From the NCBI GenBank assembly GCA_026705925.1, contig JAPOZT010000017.1, positions 97,866 through 161,865 on the forward strand: a DNA stretch of 64,000 nt, in the 5' to 3' direction. This DNA is from Gemmatimonadota bacterium. GTDB lineage: Bacteria > JAAXHH01. The notes below the pieces were generated by a model. That model made no database searches. It was not told where the DNA came from and saw nothing but the letters and a program-made list of their open reading frames with translations. Made by a program: the position numbers and the translations under genes. Within the stretch, counting starts at the first letter, position 1. Each line of letters starts with the position of its first letter. Positions 1 through 8,968 of this stretch are shown in pieces.

Positions 1-273
1 GTCGGGGGCGGACATATCGACGCGCTGCCCCGGGGGTGCCTCGTGGTGCTGGTGACCCGGGCCCTGATCTGCGATATGGAAGCGGTCCGCCGGCGGGTCC
101 TGGCCGACGAACTCAGCCTGGCGGCGGACGTGTGGGACGTTGAACCCCTGCCCCCCGGAGATCCGCTGCTCGGGCGCCACAACGTCGTGCATACGCCGCA
201 CAACGCCGGTCGCACGATCGACGCGAACCGGGCCTGGGTGGAGAAGCTTGTCGCCCAGTTCAGGCCGCGGTAG
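1..273 (+). CDS. D-isomer-specific 2-hydroxyacid dehydrogenase (phosphoglycerate dehydrogenase-like), C-terminal fragment, 5' truncated by window edge
   Basis: Frame 1 is open from base 1 (VGGGHIDALPRGCLVVLVTRA...AADVWDVEPLPPGDPLLGRHNVVHTPHNAG); DV(W/F)xxEPLPxxxPL...N(V)xxTPHxAG is typical of the family. Confidence 0.75.
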   Translation, partial: VGGGHIDALPRGCLVVLVTRALICDMEAVRRRVLADELSLAADVWDVEPLPPGDPLLGRHNVVHTPHNAGRTIDANRAWVEKLVAQFRPR

Positions 274-314
274 CGGCATGACGCCGCCTGGCCATGAAGT
301 GGATGTTGAAAGGA

Positions 315-381
315 TGTGGAAAGGTTGTGAATAACCTGGGGAGCGGAGCGTGAATCAGGTGTGGATAATGTGTGGATAATT
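315..381 (-). promoter_or_regulatory. Cluster of DnaA-box-like 9-mers (TTATNCACA on minus strand)
   Basis: TGTGAATAA at 326-334, TGTGGATAA at 362-370 and 373-381; near match TGTGGAAAG at 315-323; all same orientation. Confidence 0.55.
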
Positions 382-414
382 AAGGCGGGGACCAAACTGT
401 CCTGACCCCCAACA

Positions 415-455
415 AAAAACCCCGGCCGTTTCACAGGGCCGGGGCTTCTTGTTTA
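415..455 (+). terminator. Rho-independent terminator
   Basis: ccccggcc-gtttcaca-gggccgggg stem-loop followed by cttcttgttt. Confidence 0.6.
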
Positions 456-729
456 CTGACCTCTAATAGCACGGCCGAAGCCGCTTCATTTCAAGGTAGT
501 ATGCCGCTCGCCCCTTTCAGTGGCCGAAGCTCCTACTTGGGGCGAACGGGAAGGCGTTCCAAGGTGCCTGATACAAATGCATGAGGGTGGTAGCACCATC
601 TTACGTTACGATGGGACGCGAAGGCAACCCTCATTTTGGATAACCTCGGGCGACACCTCGGAACTAAAGCACTGCTCCAGGACTCTGTCTGCACCCTGGC
701 TACGGGCCCGGATTATCCGATTCCGTTTA

Positions 730-2163
730 TTAACCTCCGTCGGCTGCCGGCTCGACCGCCTCGGTAACCATGATCGCAGGCAAGACACGGTCATCCGCGC
801 CCGGATAGGAGAGGATGATACGAGAGGTTCCCGCTCCTACGACTGCATTGGAGAAACTTCCTGTTAACGCCTTACTAGTAAGACCACCATCAGCGGAGGT
901 AGCAACTGTAACGGTACCTTCGCCGCCAATAAGGGAGACAGTTATTCCAGTGTCATCGAGCACTTCGCTTGACTGCTGCAACCTGAAGGTAAGGCTAGCT
1001 ACCGTGGCGCCTGTATCCGTAGCGTAATTACCCTCGGAATCGTACTCATTCACCGCGACTGTATACACCACATCCGCAGGATCAGTAGTACTGCCACTGC
1101 CGTCCATTCGATCTTCATTGCCCGTGAATAAGGCAGCAGCCGTACTGTCTGCATTATAAATGATGTGGATGGACCGCGCTGCCGTCAGAATTCTGGTAAA
1201 GGTAATGATGTGCGTTACCTCTCCGCCAGGCGTCACGTTGATCGTAATCGCCTTGGAGGAAACACCTTCGTATTTCGCGGTGATATCGGCTTCGCCCACG
1301 CTCTTTGCCGTAGCAGTGCTGCCGTCGATCGAGATGACACTGGGATCGGAGCTTTCGAAGGTGATATCGACATCGACTTCCGTTCCTTCGATGCCGGCCA
1401 TCTTGTCATCCTGCGCAGCGTCCCGAGCAGTGGCTACTAGAGGAATAGACTCACCGTTAGAGATCAAGTCCCCGTCCGAAGGACTGGTTATTACGATACT
1501 CTTGACCTCGGAAAGAACCATGACATCGAACGTGACAGCGATGCCGCGGCCCACGGCCGTCGCAGTGATTTCGGCTGTTCCGGTGCCGACTGCTTCAATC
1601 ATGCCATCATCTACCGTCACCTTTTCCGCATCTGAAGATGCCCATGTAAAAGTGACTCCAAGAATAGGCATTTTGGTCTGCGTGGCAGCCTTGGCGACAA
1701 TAGAGGTGGTTTTACCGTGGTCTAAGGTGACGTTCCAATCGCCACCAACTATGGCCGCTTCCTTAGCGAAACCGTCACTGGCCATGAAGACCAGGTTATT
1801 TTTGTCATTGCCACCCTGGATCAGCTTGATGTGGTGCACGTCGGCCAGCAAGTTGCCCAGATCGGCTGGATCGATGGTGGAAGCGTCACCAGGAGGACCT
1901 TGAGGACCCGTGTCACCCGTGTCACCTTTTTCACCTGGAGCACCTGGAGCACCTGGAGGACCTGGAGGACCCGTGTCACCTTTTTCACCTGGAGCACCTG
2001 GTGCACCTGGAGCACCTTGAGCACCGGGCAACCCTTGCGCACCAGGCGCCCCCGTATCGCCCTTAGCTCCGGGCGAACCCGGCGGACCCGCCGGACCTGT
2101 CTTGCCTTCGCAGCCCATAACGGACAGCGCGAACGCAACAACTATGACTATGAGGTAATGCAT
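730..2163 (-). CDS. Collagen-like (Gly-X-Y) lipoprotein with bacterial Ig-like (BIG2-like) domains
   Basis: Lipoprotein-type signal [18 protein letters not shown], then [22 protein letters not shown]... triplets, then Ig-like regions (ITVNVT..., [24 protein letters not shown]). Confidence 0.75.
   Translation of the reverse strand: MHYLIVIVVAFALSVMGCEGKTGPAGPPGSPGAKGDTGAPGAQGLPGAQGAPGAPGAPGEKGDTGPPGPPGAPGAPGEKGDTGDTGPQGPPGDASTIDPADLGNLLADVHHIKLIQGGNDKNNLVFMASDGFAKEAAIVGGDWNVTLDHGKTTSIVAKAATQTKMPILGVTFTWASSDAEKVTVDDGMIEAVGTGTAEITATAVGRGIAVTFDVMVLSEVKSIVITSPSDGDLISNGESIPLVATARDAAQDDKMAGIEGTEVDVDITFESSDPSVISIDGSTATAKSVGEADITAKYEGVSSKAITINVTPGGEVTHIITFTRILTAARSIHIIYNADSTAAALFTGNEDRMDGSGSTTDPADVVYTVAVNEYDSEGNYATDTGATVASLTFRLQQSSEVLDDTGITVSLIGGEGTVTVATSADGGLTSKALTGSFSNAVVGAGTSRIILSYPGADDRVLPAIMVTEAVEPAADGG
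1890..2095 (-). repeat. Gly-X-Y coding tandem repeats (9-bp multiples)
   Basis: Repeated acctggagcacctggagcacctggaggacctgg and ggacccgtgtcacctttttcacctggagcacc. Confidence 0.75.
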
Positions 2164-2756
2164 TATCGTCTCCCGTTTATGTGTTAAGTCAGGATGCTTC
2201 AAAACTGCCAAACATTAAACCATACACCCTCCTTTACATGGAGTAATTCCCATGAATACGTTGCCAAACTTTATCGGGTTGTCAGTATTGTTGCACAATT
2301 CACACACGTTTTTTGTGGTAGAATACACAGAGTTAATCAACAATCTATATGAGATCAAAGTATTGTCAACAGAAAATTTCGTTAATAGTTGTTATTGATC
2401 ATTATAGAGTATGATAATAAAATGACTTTCTCGCAATAACAATTACTAAATTAACGTTTAGAGCGTGATTTTTACCGATAAAAAGCTGGATTGATACATT
2501 TGTCAACACAAAATACTAATCATTATCACAACCTTATCTAGTTTATTATTGTTTTTGTTTAGGATTATTGGATATGTGCCGGTTTCCGTTTTCGGTGTGA
2601 TTTTTCCATCACAAATTCGCCCTGCCGATTGCACGAAATGCCTGATATTGCTTGACAGAAGCACTGTTTGTTGCGTAGAATTGCGTATTGTGATGAAAGC
2701 GAATGTCGTTCCCTGTTTCCTCGTATGAGTCGGTGATTTAACGAAGGTGAGAGATC

Positions 2757-3242
2757 GTGCAGATCAACAATCTGAGAGAGCTTTCCGATCGCTACGTTTC
2801 CGTTGTGAGAAACCTGTGTCGCCTGACGTACATCGCAAGACTGGATGAATGGCAGGGGCTGGACATGACCGTGCCCCAGGTCAAGACGTTGATCCTGCTT
2901 GAACACGCGGGTCCGCTCAGGATGGGCCAGTTGGCCGGTTCCCTGGGCAGCGGCCTTTCCACGACCACGACCATCGTGGACCGCCTGGTGAAAAAGCAGT
3001 TGGTTCAGCGGGATTCGGACCCGAACGACCGGAGAGTCGTTAAGTGTGAGCTTACCAAGAACGGCCGGGTGGCGACCGATATGTTCTGGGAGCACATCAA
3101 GACCAGGGCCCTGAAGGCTTCCGACCAGTGGGACCTGGAACAGTTCGAAAACGTGGTCCAGTCTCTCGAACTGATCTGGGGAACCGAAGAAGCGCTTCGG
3201 ACGAGTGACGACGCCGCATCGTCTGCCGCCGCTGCCAGGTAA
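2757..3242 (+). CDS. MarR-family transcriptional regulator (GTG start)
   Basis: LLEHAGPLRMGQLAGSLGSGLSTTTTIVDRLVKKQLVQRDSDPNDRRVVKCELT winged-helix signature. Confidence 0.9.
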   Translation: MQINNLRELSDRYVSVVRNLCRLTYIARLDEWQGLDMTVPQVKTLILLEHAGPLRMGQLAGSLGSGLSTTTTIVDRLVKKQLVQRDSDPNDRRVVKCELTKNGRVATDMFWEHIKTRALKASDQWDLEQFENVVQSLELIWGTEEALRTSDDAASSAAAAR

Positions 3243-3244
3243 TG

Positions 3245-3271
3245 GTGCGGCGCAGGATCCGCCGCACTTTT
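3245..3271 (+). terminator. Rho-independent terminator after the MarR gene
   Basis: GTGCGGCG (3245-3252) / CGCCGCAC (3260-3267) followed by TTTT. Confidence 0.7.
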
Positions 3272-3321
3272 ATAGATTCCGGTTCAGTTCCCCACTCTGC
3301 CTCAGATCTACTACCCTGATT

Positions 3322-3435
3322 AACCTGCATCTAACCTGCATCTAGCCCGCGCCGCCCGGCGATCAGGCTGCATCTTCATTCCAGCATCCATCCTGCGATC
3401 AACCTGCGATCAACCTGCGATCAACCTGCGTTTAG
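3322..3435. repeat. Intergenic 11-bp short tandem repeats
   Basis: aacctgcatct x2 (3322, 3333) and cctgcgatcaa x3 (3392, 3403, 3414) plus partial at 3425. Confidence 0.75.
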
Positions 3436-3751
3436 CCTGACCGCTCCCACTACGCCCATTTCCGCCGGTTCTGTGTCGCCCCGCGATCAGGTCGCTTTCG
3501 CGCGAGCTCGCGATCCTTAGCCCAGCTTAGCCCAGTCGCAGTCGTGCAACCGCCCGTGCGACCGCCCGAGTATAATGGAGTCCTTCCGCGGGACATCCCT
3601 CACGCCCGATCTCTGTAAAAACGTAAAAACCTGCGAGATTGCAGATCGTGTTGCCGACTAATGGATTTAGAAGGGAGGAATCATGGCCAGGCGACGGCCC
3701 TTGAGATCCATTCCCATTACAGTTTTTCACTCTATCCAGAGAGGTGTCGAC

Positions 3752-4012
3752 ATGAGATTCAGGTTAACGGTAAAGTGTGAACCCGACGGGGACGGATTCA
3801 ACATTCGATGTCCTGCGTTTCCTGATATACTCATAAGGAGCAAAACCATCGAAGAAGGCATGGAACAGGTCCCGGATGCGATTCTGCTCGCCATGGACCT
3901 TCTGTTCATGGAGGGCGTTACCCCTCCTTTCGGTGAGCACTTCGGTATAGAAGGCGACCTGGATGGTACGCCGCCCAATATACTTCCCTATGAATCGGAA
4001 GCGTTGAACTAA
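3752..4012 (+). CDS. HicB-like protein, no HicA partner seen
   Basis: MRFRLTVKCEPDGDGFNIRCPAFPDILIRSKTIEEGMEQVPDAILLAM resembles HicB N-terminal fold. Confidence 0.55.
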   Translation: MRFRLTVKCEPDGDGFNIRCPAFPDILIRSKTIEEGMEQVPDAILLAMDLLFMEGVTPPFGEHFGIEGDLDGTPPNILPYESEALN

Positions 4013-4083
4013 GCGGTCATCTCGCGCTCAGCCCTTACACCGCCCCGGGTTCTTTGCTTCCACCGTGGGCCGTCGCCTGAATA

Positions 4084-4149
4084 CAGCCTACGCCAAGGCC
4101 GATCAACGTCGCGAAATGAACGTCGCTGCCCTTGCCGTAGGCTGTTTTT
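4084..4149 (+). terminator. Long hairpin followed by T-run, candidate terminator or small RNA end
   Basis: cagcctacgccaagg (4084-4098) pairs with ccttgccgtaggctg (4130-4144), one mismatch, then ttttt. Confidence 0.55.
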
Positions 4150-4405
4150 CGTACAAATTCACGAAATATCACATTATATATTCCAATATTCACGTTTATA
4201 GCATATATTGAACTGTTTTTCCATGTATATGCGACGGGCGAATCACTATTTTGGAATGACCGGATGATCGTCAATTCCTCAAAGCCTGCGTCAAAATCTG
4301 CGTATAGGCGTGCGTCGAGTTTTGAAAACCGGATAACTTCGGTGCTCCGGGCAGTCTAAAAAGCGGCGGGTTTCATCATGGCAAACATGGCGGGGAGAAA
4401 GGAAG

Positions 4406-4561
4406 ATGGGTAGGGACCTCGAGCTTCCGGACACGGAGTTGACCATCCTCGAGAGCATCCGGAATCTGCTGCGGGCCTGGTTCATCGTCTGGCTTATTCT
4501 GACTTTACTGGGAACCTTTGGCCTGATCGTTTTATGCGCCGAAATCCTGACCAGGGGATGA
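4406..4561 (+). CDS. 51-aa putative small membrane protein
   Basis: MGRDLELPDTELTILESIRNLLRAWFIVWLILTLLGTFGLIVLCAEILTRG; one hydrophobic segment; below the ORF-track cutoff. Confidence 0.4.
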   Translation: MGRDLELPDTELTILESIRNLLRAWFIVWLILTLLGTFGLIVLCAEILTRG

Positions 4562-4604
4562 CTGCCGGGAACCAGAAGGTTAAACACCAAGACAAGGTCA
4601 AGAT

Positions 4605-4847
4605 ATGAGCGAGAACAAAGACAAGACATCGCGTGGCAGGCAGGGGAATGTCACGACGGAAGTAAGGCAGTCCATAGATCGAATCGAAGGAGATCTGTAC
4701 CACGGAGCCGGAAGCATATGGGTACGGTTGGGGAAGGTAGAGGAGAAGCTGAATCACGTTGCCACGAAGTCGTTCATCCTTACCGTGGTGCTGTCCGGTG
4801 TGGTTGTGTTCAGCGCCATAGTGTTCGCCATCCTGCGGTATTTATAG
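4605..4847 (+). CDS. Small coiled-coil protein with C-terminal TM helix
   Basis: 80 aa ending KSFILTVVLSGVVVFSAIVFAILRYL. Confidence 0.5.
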   Translation: MSENKDKTSRGRQGNVTTEVRQSIDRIEGDLYHGAGSIWVRLGKVEEKLNHVATKSFILTVVLSGVVVFSAIVFAILRYL

Positions 4848-5001
4848 AATTAACCGACAAAGCACTCCTCGCACGGTTTTTCGTGCGATTACCCTCGCTG
4901 TTTTAGAACGAGTTTCCGTACAAGTTTCCGCCCGATTTGTTTCGCTTATACCTGCCGGGTTGAAATAACCATAGCATATCCGGGACGACCGCCGCGCATA
5001 C

Positions 5002-5041
5002 AAAAAACCCCGAAATGCCCTTGCTCAAAGGCTCTTCGGGG
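5002..5041 (-). terminator. Rho-independent terminator of the tRNA transcript
   Basis: Minus strand ccccgaa...ttcgggg followed by tttttt. Confidence 0.7.
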
Positions 5042-5085
5042 ATAGTGCCAATAATACCGGCGATCGATTGGGACGCAAGCTATAT

Positions 5086-5155
5086 AGCGGTACGGGGAAT
5101 CGAACCCCGGTTTGATGGCTGAGAACCACCCGTCCTAACCACTAGACGATACCGC
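5086..5155 (-). tRNA. tRNA-Glu (CTC)
   Basis: Minus strand gcggtatcgtctagtggttaggacgggtggttCTCagccatcaaaccggggttcgattccccgtaccgc; acceptor, anticodon and T arms fold. Confidence 0.9.
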
Positions 5156-5266
5156 CACATTACTCCAGTAATATATACGCCATTCACCTTCTGGCGTCAA
5201 GCCTCAGGGCCGCAAGGCTGCCGCACCGGCGGCATTTTTATGCTTCCGCTCCGGCGGGCATGCGCA

Positions 5267-5337
5267 CTGGGGGGCAGGGATTCGAACCCCGATTCCATGG
5301 TCCAGAGCCATGTGTCCTACCCTTGAACGACCCCCCA
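5267..5337 (-). tRNA. tRNA-Gln (CTG)
   Basis: Minus strand tggggggtcgttcaagggtaggacacatggctCTGgaccatggaatcggggttcgaatccctgccccccag; cloverleaf arms pair. Confidence 0.9.
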
Positions 5338-5425
5338 ATCGGACCGGCGGACGACCGGGTGATTTTCCCGATTGCCGCCGCGTCTAAGATAGGGATTCCA
5401 CCTCGAAAATCAAGGAAAATCAGGG

Positions 5426-6577
5426 TCAGACGCGCTCGTAGGGATCGAAGAGGCGCTCGTATTCCCGCAGGGCGTAGCGGTCCGTCATCCCCGCGATGTA
5501 GTCGCAGACCCGGCGCTCGAGCGGCTCGTCCTGGCCGTGCGGAACGCCGGCCGGGGGAAGCTGGCGCGAGTCGGCCGTGTACTCGTTGAAGAGGCTTTCA
5601 ATGAACCGGGTCGCCTTGCGGGACATGCGTATCAGCCGGTAGTGCCGGTAGAAGTTCTCCATGAGGAATGCGCGGAGCTGCTGGTTCTTCCCGGCCATGG
5701 ACGGACTGTAGTCCACCACGGGGATGTCGAGTGTGCGCACTTCGTCCGGCGACTTCACGCTGTGGCGTTCCAGGTTCTCGTGGGTCGTCCGGACCACGTC
5801 CATGATCATCTGGTTGATTAGTGCGCGGATGATCCAGTACCGCTTGCGCGTGGGGTCGAGGTCCCGGATCTTCTCCACCTCCTCGCGGATCGCCCCGTCC
5901 CAGATTTCCAGTTCGGTGAGCTGGTCCAGGCTGAGTATGCCCGCGCTCACACCGTCGTCCAGGTCGTGCGAATTGTAGGCGATCTCGTCGGCGACGTTGG
6001 CGATCTGGGCTTCCACCGAGGCAAACTTTCCGGGCCGGAATTCCTCCTCGTCGAAGCCGTGTGGCGCGTTGTGCTTCGCGATGCCCTCGCGCGTCTCCCA
6101 GGTCAGGTTGAGACCCTGGAAGGACGGATAACGCCATTCGAGCAGGTCGATGATGCGCAGACTCTGCCGGTTGTGCTGGAATCCCCCGCAGTGCTTCATC
6201 AGGCTGTCGAGGGCATCTTCGCCACAGTGGCCGAAGGGGGGATGGCCCAGGTCGTGGGCAAGGGCGATGGCGGCAGCCAGGTCCTGGTTGGCGCCCAGAT
6301 TCCGCGCGATCGTCTCGGAAACGCCCGCCGTCTCCATGGTGTGGGTGAGGCGCGTCCGGTAGTGATCGCCCTCGTGGTACACGAAGACCTGGGTCTTGTA
6401 TTCGAGCCGGCGGAAGGACTTCGAATGCACAATCCGGTCGCGGTCCCGCTGAAAGGGCGTCCGCCACGGAGCCTCCTCCTCAGGATGCCTGCGGCCCCGG
6501 CTCGCGCTGCTCTTCTCGGCATAGGACGCGAGGGTGCGATCCTCCATCTCTTCCAGCCGGGTTCTGTCGACGATCAT
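5426..6577 (-). CDS. dgt: Deoxyguanosinetriphosphate triphosphohydrolase-like HD protein
   Basis: FRRLEYKTQVFVYHEGDHYRTRLTHTMETAGVSETIARNLG...ALAHDLGHPPFGHCGEDAL. Confidence 0.9.
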   Translation of the reverse strand: MIVDRTRLEEMEDRTLASYAEKSSASRGRRHPEEEAPWRTPFQRDRDRIVHSKSFRRLEYKTQVFVYHEGDHYRTRLTHTMETAGVSETIARNLGANQDLAAAIALAHDLGHPPFGHCGEDALDSLMKHCGGFQHNRQSLRIIDLLEWRYPSFQGLNLTWETREGIAKHNAPHGFDEEEFRPGKFASVEAQIANVADEIAYNSHDLDDGVSAGILSLDQLTELEIWDGAIREEVEKIRDLDPTRKRYWIIRALINQMIMDVVRTTHENLERHSVKSPDEVRTLDIPVVDYSPSMAGKNQQLRAFLMENFYRHYRLIRMSRKATRFIESLFNEYTADSRQLPPAGVPHGQDEPLERRVCDYIAGMTDRYALREYERLFDPYERV

Positions 6578-6656
6578 CCGGTTTACTCCGAAGCGGGGTT
6601 GTCAGGGCGCGGCTTCACGGCGCGGCATCATGCGCGGCGGCGCGGCGGCGCGGCGG

Positions 6657-8048
6657 TCACGTGCCGGCGATCAGGGGGCCGCCCGGGTCGATGTCCTGGA
6701 TCATGGTGGCGTTGAAGGCCTCCAGGGACAAATGGCTCCTTAAATCTCTATGGTCGGGATTGTCCCACAGGTTCTCGAACTCCCACGGGTCCGTGGCCAG
6801 ATCGTAGAGCTCGCCCTTGCCGTGGGTGTGGTACAGCACCAGCTTGTACCTGTCGTTCCGGTACATGGTGGCATAGTCTTGCGTATCGTTGGAGACGGCG
6901 TCGAAATACTCGCTGCGGACGAAGGACCGGTTGTAGCCCGGGTCCACCGTGCCGTTCAGGATCGGCAGCAGGCTGCGGCCCTGGAAGTTCTCGTGCACGT
7001 ATACGTCGGCGATTTCGAGCATGGTCGCCGACATGTCGATCAGTTCGACCAGCGCGTCGCTCCGGAGGTTGGACTTCATGTGGCCGGGGTGGGAAAAGAT
7101 CAGGGGCACGCGCACCAGGCCTTCGTAGAACCGGCAGCCCTTCCACAGCAGCCCGTGGTCGCCCAGGCATTCGCCGTGGTCGCTGGTGAAGATGATCACG
7201 GTGTTCTCCCGCTGCCCGGTGCGTTCGAGCTCGCCCAGGATGCGGGCGAACTGGTCGTCGATCTGCTTGATCATGGCGTAATAGAGGGCCTGCTGCTTCT
7301 TGCCGTCGAACGTCACCGGGTGCCGGGGCTCCGACTGGAAGAACACGTCCCTGAGTTCATCCTGCTGGCCCAGGTCGCTCAGGCGGAAGTGAGGACCGGG
7401 CATGTCGGCCGGATCGAACTGGTCGGCGTAGGCGCGGGGCGGGATGAACGGCGGGTGGGGATCGTAGGGGTTGAGCGTCAGCATCCAGGGCTCGTCGGGC
7501 GCCCGGCGCTCGCTTAAGAACTCCAGGGCGCACTCGGTGACCCAGGTCGTCTGGTGGAGCTCGGGCGGGACCCGGTCCTCGCTCGCCCGCAGGGCGTCGA
7601 GGTCGCCGCCGCGCTCGCGCACCCAGTCGGCGTAGTCATGCCCTTCCGGCCAGTCGTCCCGCGGCGCGTGGCTGAAGCGCCAGTACCGGTAGCCGTCGTC
7701 CATGCGGGGTTCCGTGCGCTTCCCCGCGCTCTGAAGGTGGAACTTGCCTACCAGGCCGCAGTCGTACCCGCTGTCCGCCAGCAGTTTGGAGATCAGGGGA
7801 GGCGGATTCTCGAAGACGCCGTTGCCGTTACGGGTGTTGTGGATCCGCCCGGGATACATGCCGGTCATGAAACTCGACCGGCTGGGCGTGCAGATCGGGC
7901 TCTGGCAGTAGGCGTGCGTAAAGGCGACGCCTTCCCGCACCAGCCTGTCCAGCGTCGGCGTGCTCACATGGGGATTGCCGAGCGCGCCGATGGTGTCGAA
8001 ACGCTGCTGATCCGTGCAGTACCAGAGAATGTTGGGGCGTAAAGGCAT
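6657..8048 (-). CDS. Sulfatase (type I, Cys-type)
   Basis: RPNILWYCTDQQRFDTIGALGNPHVSTPTLDRLVREGVAFTHAYCQSPICTPSRSSFMTG; CTPSR active-site motif. Confidence 0.92.
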   Translation of the reverse strand: MPLRPNILWYCTDQQRFDTIGALGNPHVSTPTLDRLVREGVAFTHAYCQSPICTPSRSSFMTGMYPGRIHNTRNGNGVFENPPPLISKLLADSGYDCGLVGKFHLQSAGKRTEPRMDDGYRYWRFSHAPRDDWPEGHDYADWVRERGGDLDALRASEDRVPPELHQTTWVTECALEFLSERRAPDEPWMLTLNPYDPHPPFIPPRAYADQFDPADMPGPHFRLSDLGQQDELRDVFFQSEPRHPVTFDGKKQQALYYAMIKQIDDQFARILGELERTGQRENTVIIFTSDHGECLGDHGLLWKGCRFYEGLVRVPLIFSHPGHMKSNLRSDALVELIDMSATMLEIADVYVHENFQGRSLLPILNGTVDPGYNRSFVRSEYFDAVSNDTQDYATMYRNDRYKLVLYHTHGKGELYDLATDPWEFENLWDNPDHRDLRSHLSLEAFNATMIQDIDPGGPLIAGT

Positions 8049-8077
8049 GTTGCCGTGCGCGCGCCGCCCTTGGACCC

Positions 8078-8731
8078 TTAGGGGGCAGGCTGCGTCGTCG
8101 CTTCTTCCTCTCCGCCCATGGAGGCATCCGAGCCGCCTTCATCCGCGCCCTCGGCGTCCATTTCGCCTTCTTCCATCTCGCCTTCACCTTCACCCATTTC
8201 GCCTTCACCCATCTCGCCTTCTTCCATTTCGCCTTCTTCCATCTCGCCTTCACCTTCACCCATTTCGCCTTCACCCATCTCGCCTTCTTCCATTTCCGGG
8301 GCATCGGCGGCCATGACGTGAAGCATGTCGCCCACCGCGGCGCCGATGTCGGTCGCGGCGTTGCCGCCGTTAATGGCGATCTGGAGCGTGCCGGACTCTT
8401 CGTCGATCCGGGCGAGCCAGGCGCCCTCGGCCACGTCGCCGTAGTCGGTGACCATGGGCATGACGAGGGTCTGTTCGTTATGGGTCACCGAAATCCAGCC
8501 GTCCGCGGCGAAACCGGCTTCCATCAACTGATCGCTCGTGGCGTTCGTGTTGATGTTGGCAAATTCCTCGCTGATGCTGCTGACCTCGACGTTGATCATG
8601 GCAACGTCCATGGCCATCTCTTCGGTTGCCGCCTCTTCCATGGCTGCTTCTTCGGCCCCGCCGCAGCCGTACAGGCCGAACGCGCCGACCATACAGGCCA
8701 ACAGGTATGATGTGAACCGCTTCATGATCAT
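8078..8731 (-). CDS. Acidic low-complexity putative lipoprotein
   Basis: MIMKRFTSYLLACMVGAFGLYGCGG signal/lipobox; C-terminal EGEMEEGEMGEGEMGEGEGEMEEGEM repeats. Confidence 0.65.
   Translation of the reverse strand: MIMKRFTSYLLACMVGAFGLYGCGGAEEAAMEEAATEEMAMDVAMINVEVSSISEEFANINTNATSDQLMEAGFAADGWISVTHNEQTLVMPMVTDYGDVAEGAWLARIDEESGTLQIAINGGNAATDIGAAVGDMLHVMAADAPEMEEGEMGEGEMGEGEGEMEEGEMEEGEMGEGEMGEGEGEMEEGEMDAEGADEGGSDASMGGEEEATTQPAP
8164..8295 (-). repeat. 2 x 66-bp in-frame tandem repeat (22 aa)
   Basis: cgccttcttccatctcgccttcaccttcacccatttcgccttcacccatctcgccttcttccattt repeated at 8164 and 8230. Confidence 0.85.
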
Positions 8732-8968
8732 GTTCCTTTCACGTGGAAATCCCATCGTGGTGTAGTGAAAAAATGACGCTTTGTAATGTAGAGGATAATA
8801 CGTACCGCGCTGACTTACTGGTCGTCGGCCATACGTACTCTATTTATAGGGTATATAACTTAAATTTGCAACTATTAATCGCTTTAACCGCGGTCGAGAC
8901 CGGCGGCAGGGGGATCAGGCGGCATCGGGTCCGGTGCCGGGTCAGGCTTCGTGGCCGGTGGTTTCAGG

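Noticed and set aside
1831-2187. [10 protein letters not shown] repeat ORF opposite the collagen-like gene
   Set aside because: Antisense reading of the Gly-X-Y repeat; no start context or domain logic.
4291-4757. Overlapping minus-strand ORFs at 4291..4629 and 4494..4757
   Set aside because: No domain features; the opposite strand holds two small TM ORFs with better composition, though even those are uncertain.
5598-6467. Long overlapping or antisense ORFs (e.g. 5598..6467, 5966..6715, 6750..7517, 9832..11121, 11664..12926, 18089..20392, 31496..32812, 43238..45070, 59460..60887)
   Set aside because: Shadow ORFs of high-GC genes; Arg/Pro/Gly/His-rich or featureless sequences opposite well-supported families.
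8118-8321. SPSSISPSPSPISPSP repeat ORF on the plus strand
   Set aside because: Antisense of the EGEM repeat of the lipoprotein gene, which has a signal peptide and better coding logic.
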